Notes: a model not told the origin generated them from the letters alone. A stretch of DNA of 64,000 bases from CBDDLD01 sp965230605 (GCA_965230605.1 CBDDLD010000004.1:3038001-3102000); one strand, 5' to 3'. Positions 7,890 to 16,434 are shown, numbered from the stretch's first letter. Made by a program: numbers and translations.

Positions 7890-9677
7890 ATGGCTATGAA
7901 AAAGAGCTTAATAATATTACTCATATGTTTAACTAGTGGTTTCCTCAATGCACAGAGCGAAGTACTGGCTGATGATTATTTCAAAAGAGGAGAGTTCAAA
8001 AAAGCTTTAATCACTTATCAAAAACTCTACGAGAAAAAGCCATATAGCTATAAGTACATATATAAACTTATAGAAACACATCAACAATTAGAGCAGTACG
8101 ATGACGCTGAACTCATATTACTTCAACGCATAGAAAAAACACGTACACCGATGCTCTTAATTGAGTTGGGTTATAATTATCAATTAAAAGACAGCTTAAA
8201 TCTTGCTAATGAATATTATGAGGAAGCTATAGCTGTTATTGATGAAAAGCCAAACTATGTATATAGTGTTGCAAGAAAGTTTGAAGATCATTCGCTTCAA
8301 GAACAAGCCATCAGAGTTTACAAAAAAGGCATTCTTTTAAGCCCTGATAAAAACTATAATATCCAACTCGCAAGAATTTATGGCGATCAGGGAGACATTG
8401 AAGGCATGTTCTCTAACTATTTAGATTACATAGCATACAAACCCAGCTTCTTAAATAATGCCAAACGTGCTTTTAGTGATTTCGTTAGTGAGAATAAAAC
8501 CAACGAAAGCAATGTTATTCTCAGGAAGTTGTTGCTAAAAAGATTACAAATACAGCCTGACCCATATTGGTATGACCTTTTAAGTTGGTTATACATTCAA
8601 GAAAAAGCCTATAATAAATCTTTCATACAAGAAAAGGCATTGTACAAAAGAAGTACAGAATCTTTAGATCGAATTGTAGAACTTGCTTTAACAGCTTTAA
8701 ATGATAATGCTGATGCTATAGCAACGGATATATTTAATTATATCATCGACGCCACACAAGACTTGGCAATGATCTTAACTGCACATCAATACCTCTTGGA
8801 AATTGAAACCAAGAATGCCTCTAAAAAAGAATTAGATGAGGTTAACACCAAATACCTTCAGTTATTTGAAACCTATGGTTCTTTTGAGTCTACGGTTGCT
8901 CTTCAACTTTCTTATGGTAACTTCTTGGCTTTCCACTATAATCAACCTCAAAAAGCAAGTGAGTTTTTAAAAAAAACTATAACGCTTGGAATATCACCTT
9001 ATCAAGAGGCTAAAATAAAATTGAAGTTAGCAGACATTCTTGTTTTGCAAGAAAAGTTTAATGAAGCTTTAATTTTTTATTCTCAAATTCAAAATAACCT
9101 TAAGAATAGTATGATTTCGCAAGAAGCACGATTCAAAGTGGCGAAAACCAGTTATTACAAAGGTGATTTTGACTGGGCAGAATCTCAACTTAAAATTCTA
9201 AAAGCATCAACATCTCAACTCATAGCAAATGACGCGTTAGATCTTAAACTTCTTATTTCCGATAATAAATATGAAGACAGTACACAAACTGCTCTTAGGT
9301 TATATGCAAAAGCCGACCTCTTGGCTTTTCAAAATAAATCTAGAGAAGCCATCACTCTTTTAGATAAAGTCTTAGAAGAACACAAAGGGGAATCCATTAC
9401 CGACCAAGCCCTGTTTAAACAAGCTAAACTTTTCGAAAAACTAAAAGACTATTCTAAAGCAGAGTCCAATTATCTTAATATCATAGCTAACTATAAAGAA
9501 GATATACTCGCCGATGATGCCTATTATTACTTAGCAGAATTATATAATACTGTATTAGAAAGGCCGGAAGAAGCAAAACCATTATATGAGAAAATTATCT
9601 TCGAATATGAAGATAGTATTTACTTTGTGGAAGCACGAAAAAAATATAGGATGCTTCGTGGTGATGCTATTAACTAG
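7890..9677 (+). CDS. Exported tetratricopeptide-repeat protein
   Basis: 595 residues starting MAMKKSLIILLICLTSGFLN with a signal peptide cleaved near NAQ; the start could also be the ATG two codons later. Repeating helical pairs with TPR spacing run through the whole protein (for example YKYIYKLIETHQQLEQYDDA near the N-terminus and DDAYYYLAELYNTVLERPEE near the C-terminus). It should be periplasmic and a protein-protein scaffold; no partner can be named. The open frame extends upstream to 7800 but that part crosses a terminator hairpin, so I reject it. Confidence 0.85.
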   Translation: MAMKKSLIILLICLTSGFLNAQSEVLADDYFKRGEFKKALITYQKLYEKKPYSYKYIYKLIETHQQLEQYDDAELILLQRIEKTRTPMLLIELGYNYQLKDSLNLANEYYEEAIAVIDEKPNYVYSVARKFEDHSLQEQAIRVYKKGILLSPDKNYNIQLARIYGDQGDIEGMFSNYLDYIAYKPSFLNNAKRAFSDFVSENKTNESNVILRKLLLKRLQIQPDPYWYDLLSWLYIQEKAYNKSFIQEKALYKRSTESLDRIVELALTALNDNADAIATDIFNYIIDATQDLAMILTAHQYLLEIETKNASKKELDEVNTKYLQLFETYGSFESTVALQLSYGNFLAFHYNQPQKASEFLKKTITLGISPYQEAKIKLKLADILVLQEKFNEALIFYSQIQNNLKNSMISQEARFKVAKTSYYKGDFDWAESQLKILKASTSQLIANDALDLKLLISDNKYEDSTQTALRLYAKADLLAFQNKSREAITLLDKVLEEHKGESITDQALFKQAKLFEKLKDYSKAESNYLNIIANYKEDILADDAYYYLAELYNTVLERPEEAKPLYEKIIFEYEDSIYFVEARKKYRMLRGDAIN

Positions 9678-9685
9678 AGACTTCC

Positions 9686-9693
9686 TATTTTTG
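9686..9693 (+). promoter_or_regulatory. Possible -7 element before the DUF4286 gene
   Basis: TATTTTTG fits TAnnTTTG exactly and lies 29 bases before the ATG at 9723, in the short gap after the TPR gene. No TTG is visible at the expected -33 position. Confidence 0.35.
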
Positions 9694-9722
9694 CCATATA
9701 ATTCTCAGGCAAATATTTTACA

Positions 9723-10046
9723 ATGATAATATATAATGTTACCATTAATGTAGATGATAGTATACATGACGAATGGTTAAACTGGATAAAAATTCATATT
9801 CCTCAAGTTCTCTCTACCGGAAAGTTTACAGAAGCTAAATTAACTAAAGTGCTCGTAGAAGAAGAGATGGGTGGCACAACCTATTCTGTACAATACAGAG
9901 CCAAGTCTAGACAAGATCTAGATGCCTATTACCAACAGCATGCAGAACGCCTTAGGCAAGATGGGTTAAAACGTTTTGCAGATAAATCACTTGCTTTTAG
10001 AACCGAGCTCGAAATTATTGATGAATTTTCTGTTACCTTTAATTAA
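9723..10046 (+). CDS. DUF4286 family protein
   Basis: 107-residue cytoplasmic protein of a family common in Bacteroidota. The sequence MIIYNVTINVDDSIHDEWL and the VLVEEEMGGTTYSVQY segment are typical. It resembles a small alpha/beta ferredoxin-like fold, but no function is established. Its stop overlaps the rsmA start by one base (TAATG), so the two are translationally coupled. Confidence 0.88.
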   Translation: MIIYNVTINVDDSIHDEWLNWIKIHIPQVLSTGKFTEAKLTKVLVEEEMGGTTYSVQYRAKSRQDLDAYYQQHAERLRQDGLKRFADKSLAFRTELEIIDEFSVTFN

Positions 10047-10819
10047 TGTCTGTAAGAGCAAAAAAACATCTTGGCCAACATTTTTTGAGGGACGAAAATA
10101 TTGCTAAAAAAATAGCAGATACGCTTTCTCTTAATACCTATACCAATGTCTTAGAAATTGGTCCGGGCATGGGTGTTCTAACGAAGTATCTATTAGAAAA
10201 ACCATTCACCACTTATGTTATAGAAATTGACTCAGAATCGGTCGCCTATTTAAAAGCACACTATCTGAATCTTTCAGAACGAATTATTGAGCAAGATTTC
10301 TTAAGATATGACCTTAACTCTGTATTTGACAAAACACCTTTTGCAATTACTGGCAACTTTCCGTATAATATTTCTTCTCAAATTATATTTAAAACCTTAA
10401 ACATGAGAGCTCAGGTTCCGGAATTTTCCGGAATGTTTCAGAAAGAAGTAGCTCAACGAATTTGTGCAAAAGAGGGTAATAAGACTTATGGAATTCTCTC
10501 TGTTTTAACTCAAGCATTTTATGATGCCGAATATTTGTTCACTGTTCCACCTTCCGTATTTAGCCCGCCTCCAAAAGTAGATTCAGGTGTTCTAAGATTA
10601 CAGCGTAAAGAACACTTTAAACTGCCTTGTGATGAAACACTCTTTTTTAAGGTCGTAAAAACGGCTTTTCAACAACGACGAAAAACACTTCGTAACAGTT
10701 TAAAAACTTTTAATTTATCCGATAATTTAAAAGCAAATGTTATCTTTGGTCAGCGTCCGGAACAATTAAGTGTATCCGCTTTTATTGAGTTAACCACACT
10801 TATAGAAAATGATCATTAG
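10046..10819 (+). CDS. rsmA: 16S rRNA dimethyladenosine transferase (RsmA/KsgA)
   Basis: Dimethylates two adjacent adenines in the loop of 16S rRNA helix 45 during late 30S assembly. The SAM-binding motif EIGPGMGVLTKYL and the catalytic motif NFPYNIS are present, as is the N-terminal KKHLGQHFLRDENI signature. 257 residues, normal length. Downstream mgtE follows after 20 bases, probably in the same operon. Confidence 0.97.
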   Translation: MSVRAKKHLGQHFLRDENIAKKIADTLSLNTYTNVLEIGPGMGVLTKYLLEKPFTTYVIEIDSESVAYLKAHYLNLSERIIEQDFLRYDLNSVFDKTPFAITGNFPYNISSQIIFKTLNMRAQVPEFSGMFQKEVAQRICAKEGNKTYGILSVLTQAFYDAEYLFTVPPSVFSPPPKVDSGVLRLQRKEHFKLPCDETLFFKVVKTAFQQRRKTLRNSLKTFNLSDNLKANVIFGQRPEQLSVSAFIELTTLIENDH

Positions 10820-10839
10820 GACCTAAAATCTTAACAGCA

Positions 10840-12216
10840 TTGGAAGAAACTCAAGATCATATTCAATTTCAAATTACCGATGAGCTTATTGAACGCGTAG
10901 AACAACTCATAGATTCTAAAAACGATAATGAGCTTATTGCTCTATTTGAGAATGTCCACTATGCAGATGTTGCAGAAATTCTGGATGAGTTAAACTTTGA
11001 TCAGGCTATATATATTATCAAACTCTTAGATAGTGATAAAACCTCAGACGTGCTCACAGAGATTGATGAAGATATTAGAGAGAAGATATTAAAGAACTTA
11101 TCTGCCAAAGAAATTGCTGAAGAGATTGACGAGTTAGACACAGATGATGCTGCAGATATTATTGCTGAACTCCCAGAAGAACGTCAAGAAATAGTCATCT
11201 CTCAAATTGAAGATGAAGAGCATAAAGCTGACATCCAAGAGTTACTTGCTTATGACGAAGATACAGCCGGTGGGCTTATGGCAAAGGAGCTTGTAAAAGT
11301 ATATGAAACCTGGACTATAGCTGGTTGCCTAAGACGAATTAGAGTGCAAGCTAAAAATGTAAGGCGTGTCCATTCCATATATGTGGTAGATAAACAAGAG
11401 AAGTTAATTGGAAGATTGTCTTTAAAAGATTTGATCACAGCCAAAAGCGATCAGAGAATTTCAGACATATACATTTCTAATGTCGATTATGTAAAGACTA
11501 CAGAAGATGTTGAAGACGTTGCTAAAGTTATGGCCAAATATGATTTAGAAGCCATTCCTGTGGTAGATGACAACACTACATTATTAGGGAGAATTACCAT
11601 TGATGACATTGTAGATGTTTTAAAAGAAGAAGCTGAAAAAGATTATCAACTAGCCGCTGGTATTACCCAAGAGGTTGAAGCAGATGATAGTGTCTGGGAA
11701 CTCACCAAAGCAAGATTGCCATGGTTAGTTCTAGGATTATTTGGTGGTCTTGCCAGTGTTTTTATTTTAGAAGATTTTGAAAGCTTAATGCAGGATCCTA
11801 ATGTTAAAAAGCTATTTTTCTTTACACCATTAATTGCCGCTATGGCGGGGAATGTCGGTGTACAATCAAGTGCAATTATTGTACAAGGTTTAGCCAATGA
11901 TATTGTAAAAGGAAGTCTTATAAATCGATTAGCTAAAGAAGTAGGGCTCAGCCTAATAAATGGCATCGCACTAGGTATGTTGGTCATTGTTTTTGGCGCT
12001 GTTATGAAGTACGATATCAATTTAAGCTTAACCATTGCCCTGTCCATGGTATGTGTCATCATAGTTGCTGCACTCATCGGAACATTTGTTCCAATTATTT
12101 TAGACAAAAGAGGAATAGACCCTGCAATTGCTACCGGGCCATTTATTACGACAAGTAATGACATTTTTGGTATATTCTTATTCTTCTACATCGCTAAGCT
12201 AATGCTTGGGTTTTAA
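10840..12216 (+). CDS. mgtE: Magnesium transporter MgtE
   Basis: Inner-membrane Mg2+ channel. The N-terminal MgtE_N helical domain (about residues 10-130) is followed by two CBS domains (about 135-255) and five membrane helices (about 285-458), with the pore signature AAMAGNVGVQSSAIIVQGLA. The CBS domains sense intracellular Mg2+ in characterised homologues. The start is TTG at 10840: the frame has a stop at 10810-10812 and no ATG between, and the residues EETQDHIQFQ resemble the usual N-terminus. Confidence 0.95.
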   Translation: MEETQDHIQFQITDELIERVEQLIDSKNDNELIALFENVHYADVAEILDELNFDQAIYIIKLLDSDKTSDVLTEIDEDIREKILKNLSAKEIAEEIDELDTDDAADIIAELPEERQEIVISQIEDEEHKADIQELLAYDEDTAGGLMAKELVKVYETWTIAGCLRRIRVQAKNVRRVHSIYVVDKQEKLIGRLSLKDLITAKSDQRISDIYISNVDYVKTTEDVEDVAKVMAKYDLEAIPVVDDNTTLLGRITIDDIVDVLKEEAEKDYQLAAGITQEVEADDSVWELTKARLPWLVLGLFGGLASVFILEDFESLMQDPNVKKLFFFTPLIAAMAGNVGVQSSAIIVQGLANDIVKGSLINRLAKEVGLSLINGIALGMLVIVFGAVMKYDINLSLTIALSMVCVIIVAALIGTFVPIILDKRGIDPAIATGPFITTSNDIFGIFLFFYIAKLMLGF

Positions 12217-12239
12217 TAGTTATCTCTAAAAACTCTACT

Positions 12240-12605
12240 ATGAAAGCAATCAATATCAAAGAAAAATTTTCAAAATTCAGTAAAAACTGGCACCCGCATC
12301 AAGTTGCTGTTGTGGACGATATGCAGGTCATTTTAGCTAAAATTAAAGGTGAGTTTGTTTGGCATAGTCACGATGAGGAAGATGAACTTTTCCAAGTGGT
12401 AAAAGGCACCTTATATATGCAATTCAGAGACCGAACAGAAGTTGTAAATGAAGGCGAGTTCATCGTTGTTCCTAAGGGTGTGGAACACAACCCTTCTACT
12501 AAAGATAATGAAGAAGTACATATTTTACTTTTCGAAAAACTAAATACTGCCCATACCGGTAATGTTCAGCATGAACGTACCCAAGTAGAATATCCAAAAA
12601 TATAA
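12240..12605 (+). CDS. Single-domain cupin protein
   Basis: 121 residues with the cupin motif 1 WHSHDEEDELFQVVKGT and motif 2 EFIVVPKGVEHNP. The His/Glu set (HxH..E..H) needed to hold a divalent metal is intact. Substrate unknown. It sits 23 bases after mgtE and 3 bases before the 2-hydroxyacid dehydrogenase gene, so all are probably co-transcribed. Confidence 0.88.
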   Translation: MKAINIKEKFSKFSKNWHPHQVAVVDDMQVILAKIKGEFVWHSHDEEDELFQVVKGTLYMQFRDRTEVVNEGEFIVVPKGVEHNPSTKDNEEVHILLFEKLNTAHTGNVQHERTQVEYPKI

Positions 12606-12608
12606 GGT

Positions 12609-13547
12609 ATGCGAATTCTTCATTTAGATTCCAACCATGACCTGCTTATAAATCAGCTTAATGATCTTGGCTTTACTAACGATGAAGATTACACCTCGTC
12701 TAAATCAGATATACTGCGTATTATAGGCAATTACGATGGCATAGTCATCAGAAGCCGATTCAGTATAGATAAAACATTTATAGATACTGCAACTCGCCTT
12801 AAATTCATTGCTCGTGTTGGTGCTGGTTTAGAAAACATAAATGTCGACTATGCTAGTACTAAAGGGGTTTATTTAATTTCTGCTCCTGAAGGCAATCGTA
12901 ATGCTGTTGGAGAACATACCTTAGCAATGCTGCTCTCTCTCTTCAATAAACTTAATAAAGCAGATAAAGAAGTTAAGCAAGGATATTGGCTGAGAGAATC
13001 CAACAGAGGTTATGAGCTCGATGGAAAAACCATTGGATTGATAGGTTATGGTAATATGGGTAAAGCCTTTGCAAAAAAGTTAAAAGGTTTTGATGTTGAT
13101 GTCCTTTGCTATGATATTAAACCAAGCGTTGGGGATGATAATGCACAACAAGTTACATTGGATGTGCTTCAAGATAAATGTGATATTTTAAGTTTACACA
13201 CCCCGCAAACGCCTCTTACTATTGGTATGATTAATACTGAATTTATTGAGGCCTTTAAAAATCCGTTTTGGCTAATAAATACGGCTAGAGGAAAAAGTGT
13301 AGTTACTGCAGATCTGGTTAATGCCCTAAAATCAGGAAAAATTTTAGGAGCTGGTTTAGATGTTTTAGAATATGAAAAATCATCTTTCGAAAACTTATTT
13401 ACTTCTCAAGATTTTCCTCAAGTGTTTCAGTATTTAATTGAAGCAGATAATGTTATCTTATCACCTCATGTTGCCGGATGGACGGTTGAAAGCAAGGAAA
13501 AATTGGCGCAGACTATTGTCGATAAGATTAAAGCAAAATTTTGCTAA
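12609..13547 (+). CDS. D-2-hydroxyacid dehydrogenase (phosphoglycerate dehydrogenase-like)
   Basis: 312 residues with the NAD-binding GLIGYGNMGKAFA motif, the INTARGK segment carrying the catalytic Arg, and SPHVAGWTVES with the catalytic His. The length matches short PGDH-type enzymes that lack the C-terminal ACT domain. The 3-phosphoglycerate role is likely but not proven, since other D-2-hydroxyacid substrates share the fold; no serC is adjacent. Confidence 0.85.
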   Translation: MRILHLDSNHDLLINQLNDLGFTNDEDYTSSKSDILRIIGNYDGIVIRSRFSIDKTFIDTATRLKFIARVGAGLENINVDYASTKGVYLISAPEGNRNAVGEHTLAMLLSLFNKLNKADKEVKQGYWLRESNRGYELDGKTIGLIGYGNMGKAFAKKLKGFDVDVLCYDIKPSVGDDNAQQVTLDVLQDKCDILSLHTPQTPLTIGMINTEFIEAFKNPFWLINTARGKSVVTADLVNALKSGKILGAGLDVLEYEKSSFENLFTSQDFPQVFQYLIEADNVILSPHVAGWTVESKEKLAQTIVDKIKAKFC

Positions 13548-13556
13548 CTTTCTCAA

Positions 13557-13967
13557 ATGAAAAAAACCATTCTTGTTTTTTCAGCATTGATCATAGCGCT
13601 GTTAGCGTTATTTCAACTCAGCCAATATACTCTACAAACCGGAGATATTTCTATTGAAATTATTATCGCAGTTATTGCTGTATTATTTTTCTTTATTGGA
13701 ACATACATCAACAAAAAAAGTCGTAATAAAGAATCGCTACAAGACTATGAAATTAATTATAAAGCCATAGAAGATCTTGAGATTAGCAAACGAGAACTCG
13801 AAGTGCTAAACGAAATTGCCAAGGGGTTATCTAATAAAGAAGTAGCCGATAAGTTATTTCTATCAGAAAGCACCATCAAGACCCATGTTTCAAATTTATT
13901 GACCAAGCTTAATGCGAAACGAAGAACCCAAGCAATTCAAATAGCCAAAGACCTAAAAATCATATAA
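13557..13967 (+). CDS. Membrane-anchored LuxR-type transcriptional regulator
   Basis: 136 residues. Two hydrophobic helices (about 5-22 and 34-52) are followed by a short linker and a LuxR/GerE helix-turn-helix at about residues 75-136 (ISKRELEVLNEIAKGLSNKE, then LFLSESTIKTHVSNLLTKLN). No receiver domain is present, so the input must come through the membrane segment or a partner. It begins 9 bases after the dehydrogenase stop. Just downstream lie a 9-bp inverted repeat and a promoter leading to a DUF4199 gene, a plausible target. Confidence 0.85.
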   Translation: MKKTILVFSALIIALLALFQLSQYTLQTGDISIEIIIAVIAVLFFFIGTYINKKSRNKESLQDYEINYKAIEDLEISKRELEVLNEIAKGLSNKEVADKLFLSESTIKTHVSNLLTKLNAKRRTQAIQIAKDLKII

Positions 13968-13982
13968 AAACTCTACTTTTAG

Positions 13983-14012
13983 ACTAAAGTATGATGCTTT
14001 TGGTACTTTAGT
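13983..14012. promoter_or_regulatory. Inverted repeat between the LuxR regulator and DUF4199 gene
   Basis: ACTAAAGTA (13983-13991) and TACTTTAGT (14004-14012) form a perfect 9-bp inverted repeat with a 12-base spacer; both arms are followed by ATGA(T/C). There is no T tract, so an operator is more likely than a terminator. It lies 27 bases upstream of the -7 element of the next gene. Confidence 0.4.
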
Positions 14013-14038
14013 ATGACAGCAAAATATCAGTTAGATAC

Positions 14039-14046
14039 TACTTTTG
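14039..14046 (+). promoter_or_regulatory. -7 element of the DUF4199 gene
   Basis: TACTTTTG matches TAnnTTTG and lies 27 bases before the ATG at 14074. The -33 region has no TTG, so this promoter may need an activator; the inverted repeat just upstream would be well placed for one. Confidence 0.5.
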
Positions 14047-14073
14047 AATCCTAATTTTTAATCAATTACAATT

Positions 14074-14535
14074 ATGAAAAATTCTATTTTAAAATTTGGT
14101 GTTTATAGTTTAATAACTGCACTTGTTCTATTCTTAGCCGGATTATATTTCGGACAAGATCTTAGTTTCAGTACGCAGGCTGTCATTGGTTATGCGTCTA
14201 TGGTTGTATCATTAATTTTTGTCTTTTTCGGTATCAAATATTATAGAGACAAAGAAAATAATGGGAGTGTATCTTTTGGAAAGGCATTATTAATTGGTAT
14301 TGTTATTTCTTTGTTTGCTGGTGTTGGTTTTGCAATTATTGACTACATATACACAACAAGCATCAACCCTGATTTTTTTGAAAATTATAAAGCAGCAATG
14401 ATTGCTGATGGCTATGAGGGAGAAATACCTAACTATACAAGCGGATTTATGGCATTTATAATGTTTGCTACAGTACTTGTTATTGGTTTTATTATTTCTT
14501 TAATTTCAGCATTAATTCTACAACGTAAACACTAA
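14074..14535 (+). CDS. DUF4199 family membrane protein
   Basis: 153 residues with four predicted membrane helices (about 8-26, 36-54, 70-92 and 126-148) and a short acidic loop between helices 3 and 4. The GVGFAIIDYIYTTSINPDFF region is typical of DUF4199, a Bacteroidota family with no known role. It follows a membrane-anchored LuxR regulator and has its own promoter. Confidence 0.82.
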   Translation: MKNSILKFGVYSLITALVLFLAGLYFGQDLSFSTQAVIGYASMVVSLIFVFFGIKYYRDKENNGSVSFGKALLIGIVISLFAGVGFAIIDYIYTTSINPDFFENYKAAMIADGYEGEIPNYTSGFMAFIMFATVLVIGFIISLISALILQRKH

Positions 14536-14546
14536 ATCTTATTATT

Positions 14547-15002
14547 ATGCAATATAAAGCCGATTCACCAGAAGACTATATAAGTCAGCTACCAGAGGAG
14601 CGAAAAGCGCCAATGACAAAACTTCATAAACTTATAAAAGAAAATATGCCGAAAGGTTTAGAGTCTGGAATGGGGTATGGGATGCCTGCGTATTTTGTGC
14701 CAAAATCAATCTATCCACCGGGATATCATTGTAAACCCTTTCCTCCGCTACCATTTATAAATATAGCATCACAAAAAAACTTTATCGCATTATATCATTC
14801 AGGTTTATATGCAAAGAAAGAGCTCTATGATTGGTTTGTTGCAGAATACCCTAAACATTCCAAGTATAAATTAGATATGGGGAAAAGTTGCGTCCGCTTT
14901 AAAAAAGTCGATGATATCCCTTATGATTTAATTAAAGAGCTTTTAGGAAAAATGACCGTTGAAGAGTGGGTAGAGATCTATGAATCAGCATTAAAAAAAT
15001 AA
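14547..15002 (+). CDS. DUF1801 domain protein
   Basis: 151-residue soluble protein with the segments YGMPAYFVP and FINIASQKNFIALYHSGLYA and the C-terminal DMGKSCVRFKKVDDIP, all characteristic of DUF1801/YdhG-like proteins. No biochemical function is firmly established for this branch. It starts 11 bases after DUF4199 and is probably co-transcribed. Confidence 0.82.
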   Translation: MQYKADSPEDYISQLPEERKAPMTKLHKLIKENMPKGLESGMGYGMPAYFVPKSIYPPGYHCKPFPPLPFINIASQKNFIALYHSGLYAKKELYDWFVAEYPKHSKYKLDMGKSCVRFKKVDDIPYDLIKELLGKMTVEEWVEIYESALKK

Positions 15003-15053
15003 ATGGTATATAAGGTTTCAATCAATGAAACCCATAAACAAATTCAGTAACAT

Positions 15054-15440
15054 ATGAAAAAGCGTGTAACAGGTATAGGTGGTCTTTTCTTTAAAACTAA
15101 AGACCCAAAAGCCTCAAAAGACTGGTATAAAAAACACCTCGGTTTCAACACCGATGATTACGGTTGTACATTTTGGTGGAAAGATAAAGAAGGTAACGAT
15201 TGCTCAACACAATGGAGCCCATTTCCCAATGATACTAAATACTATGAGCCTTCCAAAAAAGATTTTATGTTTAACTATCGTGTTGAAAATCTGGTAGAGC
15301 TTTTAAAAGTATTAAAAGAAGAGGGTGTGACTATAGTTGGAGAAATGGAAGAGTATGACTATGGTAAATTTGGGTGGATTTTGGATAATGATGGAAATAA
15401 AATAGAACTTTGGGAACCAATTGATGCTGCGTTTCAATAA
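15054..15440 (+). CDS. VOC (glyoxalase/bleomycin-resistance fold) family protein
   Basis: 128 residues with two beta-alpha-beta-beta-beta modules: GGLFFKTKDPKASKDWYKKH at the N-terminus and the closing FGWILDNDGNKIELWEP. The final Glu of IELWEP is a usual metal ligand in the fold. Substrate cannot be inferred. The frame of 72 codons overlapping it at 15079 is a shadow. Confidence 0.85.
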   Translation: MKKRVTGIGGLFFKTKDPKASKDWYKKHLGFNTDDYGCTFWWKDKEGNDCSTQWSPFPNDTKYYEPSKKDFMFNYRVENLVELLKVLKEEGVTIVGEMEEYDYGKFGWILDNDGNKIELWEPIDAAFQ

Positions 15441-15492
15441 TTTGCGTAACTTTTTATCCATTTTTAACACTAATAAGTAAACCAAAACAACT

Positions 15493-15990
15493 ATGTCAGA
15501 AGATAATAAAGATTTAAGCGACGATCTTAACGATATGTTAGGAGACGCCAAAGAAGGTGCAAAAAAAGCAATGGATAAAGCAGGTGAACTAGCCAGTGAT
15601 GCTAAAGAAAAAGCAAGCGAGTTTGCAGAAGACGCCAAAGAAAAAGCTAGTGAATTTGCTAGTGAAGCTAAACAAACTGCAAGAGAATTCTCGGAAGGTG
15701 CTAAAGAAACTTTCAACAATGTAAGTGATAACAAGAAAGTTCTAGCTGGAATTATGGGGATTTTATTTGGAGGATTAGGCATTCATAAATTTGTACTCGG
15801 TTATAATAAAGAAGGAGGTATTCTATTGGGGATTACCTTAATAGGAATTCTTTTATCATGCATCGGAATTGGTATTTTTGTTGTATGGATTACCGGACTT
15901 ATTGGATTTATTGAAGGTATCATATACCTAACCAAATCAGATGCGGAATTCTATAATACATACCAAGCAGGTAAAAAGCCTTGGTTCTAA
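15493..15990 (+). CDS. TM2-domain protein with N-terminal LEA-like amphipathic repeats
   Basis: 165 residues. Residues about 18-75 contain tandem 11-residue units of the type A-x-x-A-K-E-K-A-S-E-F, reminiscent of LEA/apolipoprotein or YtxH-like amphipathic helices. Residues about 79-150 form a TM2 domain: a KVLAGIMGILFGGLGIHKF first helix, then a second helix ending before a short polar tail. Thus an amphipathic cytoplasmic or surface-lying helix is joined to a two-helix membrane unit. Function unknown. A hairpin terminator follows. Confidence 0.8.
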   Translation: MSEDNKDLSDDLNDMLGDAKEGAKKAMDKAGELASDAKEKASEFAEDAKEKASEFASEAKQTAREFSEGAKETFNNVSDNKKVLAGIMGILFGGLGIHKFVLGYNKEGGILLGITLIGILLSCIGIGIFVVWITGLIGFIEGIIYLTKSDAEFYNTYQAGKKPWF

Positions 15991-15997
15991 AATAATA

Positions 15998-16024
15998 AAG
16001 CCAGAAGTGACATTCTGGTTTTTT
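15998..16024 (+). terminator. Terminator after the TM2 gene
   Basis: CCAGAA (16001-16006) pairs with TTCTGG (16013-16018), followed by six T residues. It separates the TM2 gene from the ars operon. Confidence 0.7.
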
Positions 16025-16031
16025 CTTAAAT

Positions 16032-16067
16032 ATTAATATCGTAATATTGCAATATTACGATATTAAT
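16032..16067. promoter_or_regulatory. ArsR operator: 36-bp perfect palindrome
   Basis: ATTAATATCGTAATATTG (16032-16049) is followed directly by its exact reverse complement (16050-16067). It overlaps the -33 region of the arsR promoter, so a bound ArsR dimer (or two) would block RNA polymerase. ArsR repressors classically bind AT-rich inverted repeats at this position; that ArsR binds here is inference. Confidence 0.8.
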
Positions 16068-16077
16068 GATATCTTTG
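16047..16077 (+). promoter_or_regulatory. ars operon promoter
   Basis: TTG at 16047-16049, 20-base spacer, TATCTTTG at 16070-16077, then the arsR ATG 17 bases on. This is a full match to the Bacteroidota consensus, with the -33 inside the operator palindrome. Confidence 0.75.
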
Positions 16078-16094
16078 TATAAAATTTATAAATC

Positions 16095-16418
16095 ATGGGC
16101 GCTTCAAAACTAGAATTGTACGACAAAAATATTACTGAGATCGCAGAGATTGCAAAGGTATTTGCTCACCCTGCAAGGGTTGCCATCTTAAAGTATATCA
16201 GTCAGCAAGATTCTTGCATTTGTAATGATATTGTAGAAGAAGTAGGTTTATCTCAACCTACTATTTCACAACATTTAGATGTCATTAATAAAGCGGGGCT
16301 AATCACAGGAACTTACTCGGGAAAAAGTAAGTGTTACTGTATTAATACTGAACGCTTAAAGCATTTCCATGATCAAATAGACACCTTTTTTTCAACTACA
16401 AAAGCAAACTGCTGCTAA
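16095..16418 (+). CDS. arsR: ArsR/SmtB family metalloregulator
   Basis: 107 residues, winged helix-turn-helix. The recognition region LSQPTISQHLDVINKAGLI is clear. A CxC pair at residues 41 and 43 (SCICND) sits in the position of the ELCVCDL metal site of ArsR proteins, and the protein ends in a further CC pair. It should repress its own operon and release DNA on binding As(III) or Sb(III). The downstream DUF6428 and arsC genes support this reading. Confidence 0.9.
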   Translation: MGASKLELYDKNITEIAEIAKVFAHPARVAILKYISQQDSCICNDIVEEVGLSQPTISQHLDVINKAGLITGTYSGKSKCYCINTERLKHFHDQIDTFFSTTKANCC

Positions 16419-16434
16419 ATAAAAAATTAAAATT

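Noticed and set aside
11250..12164. Two reverse frames inside mgtE (64 and 172 codons)
   Set aside because: Shadows opposite a clear MgtE frame; no motif or start signal.
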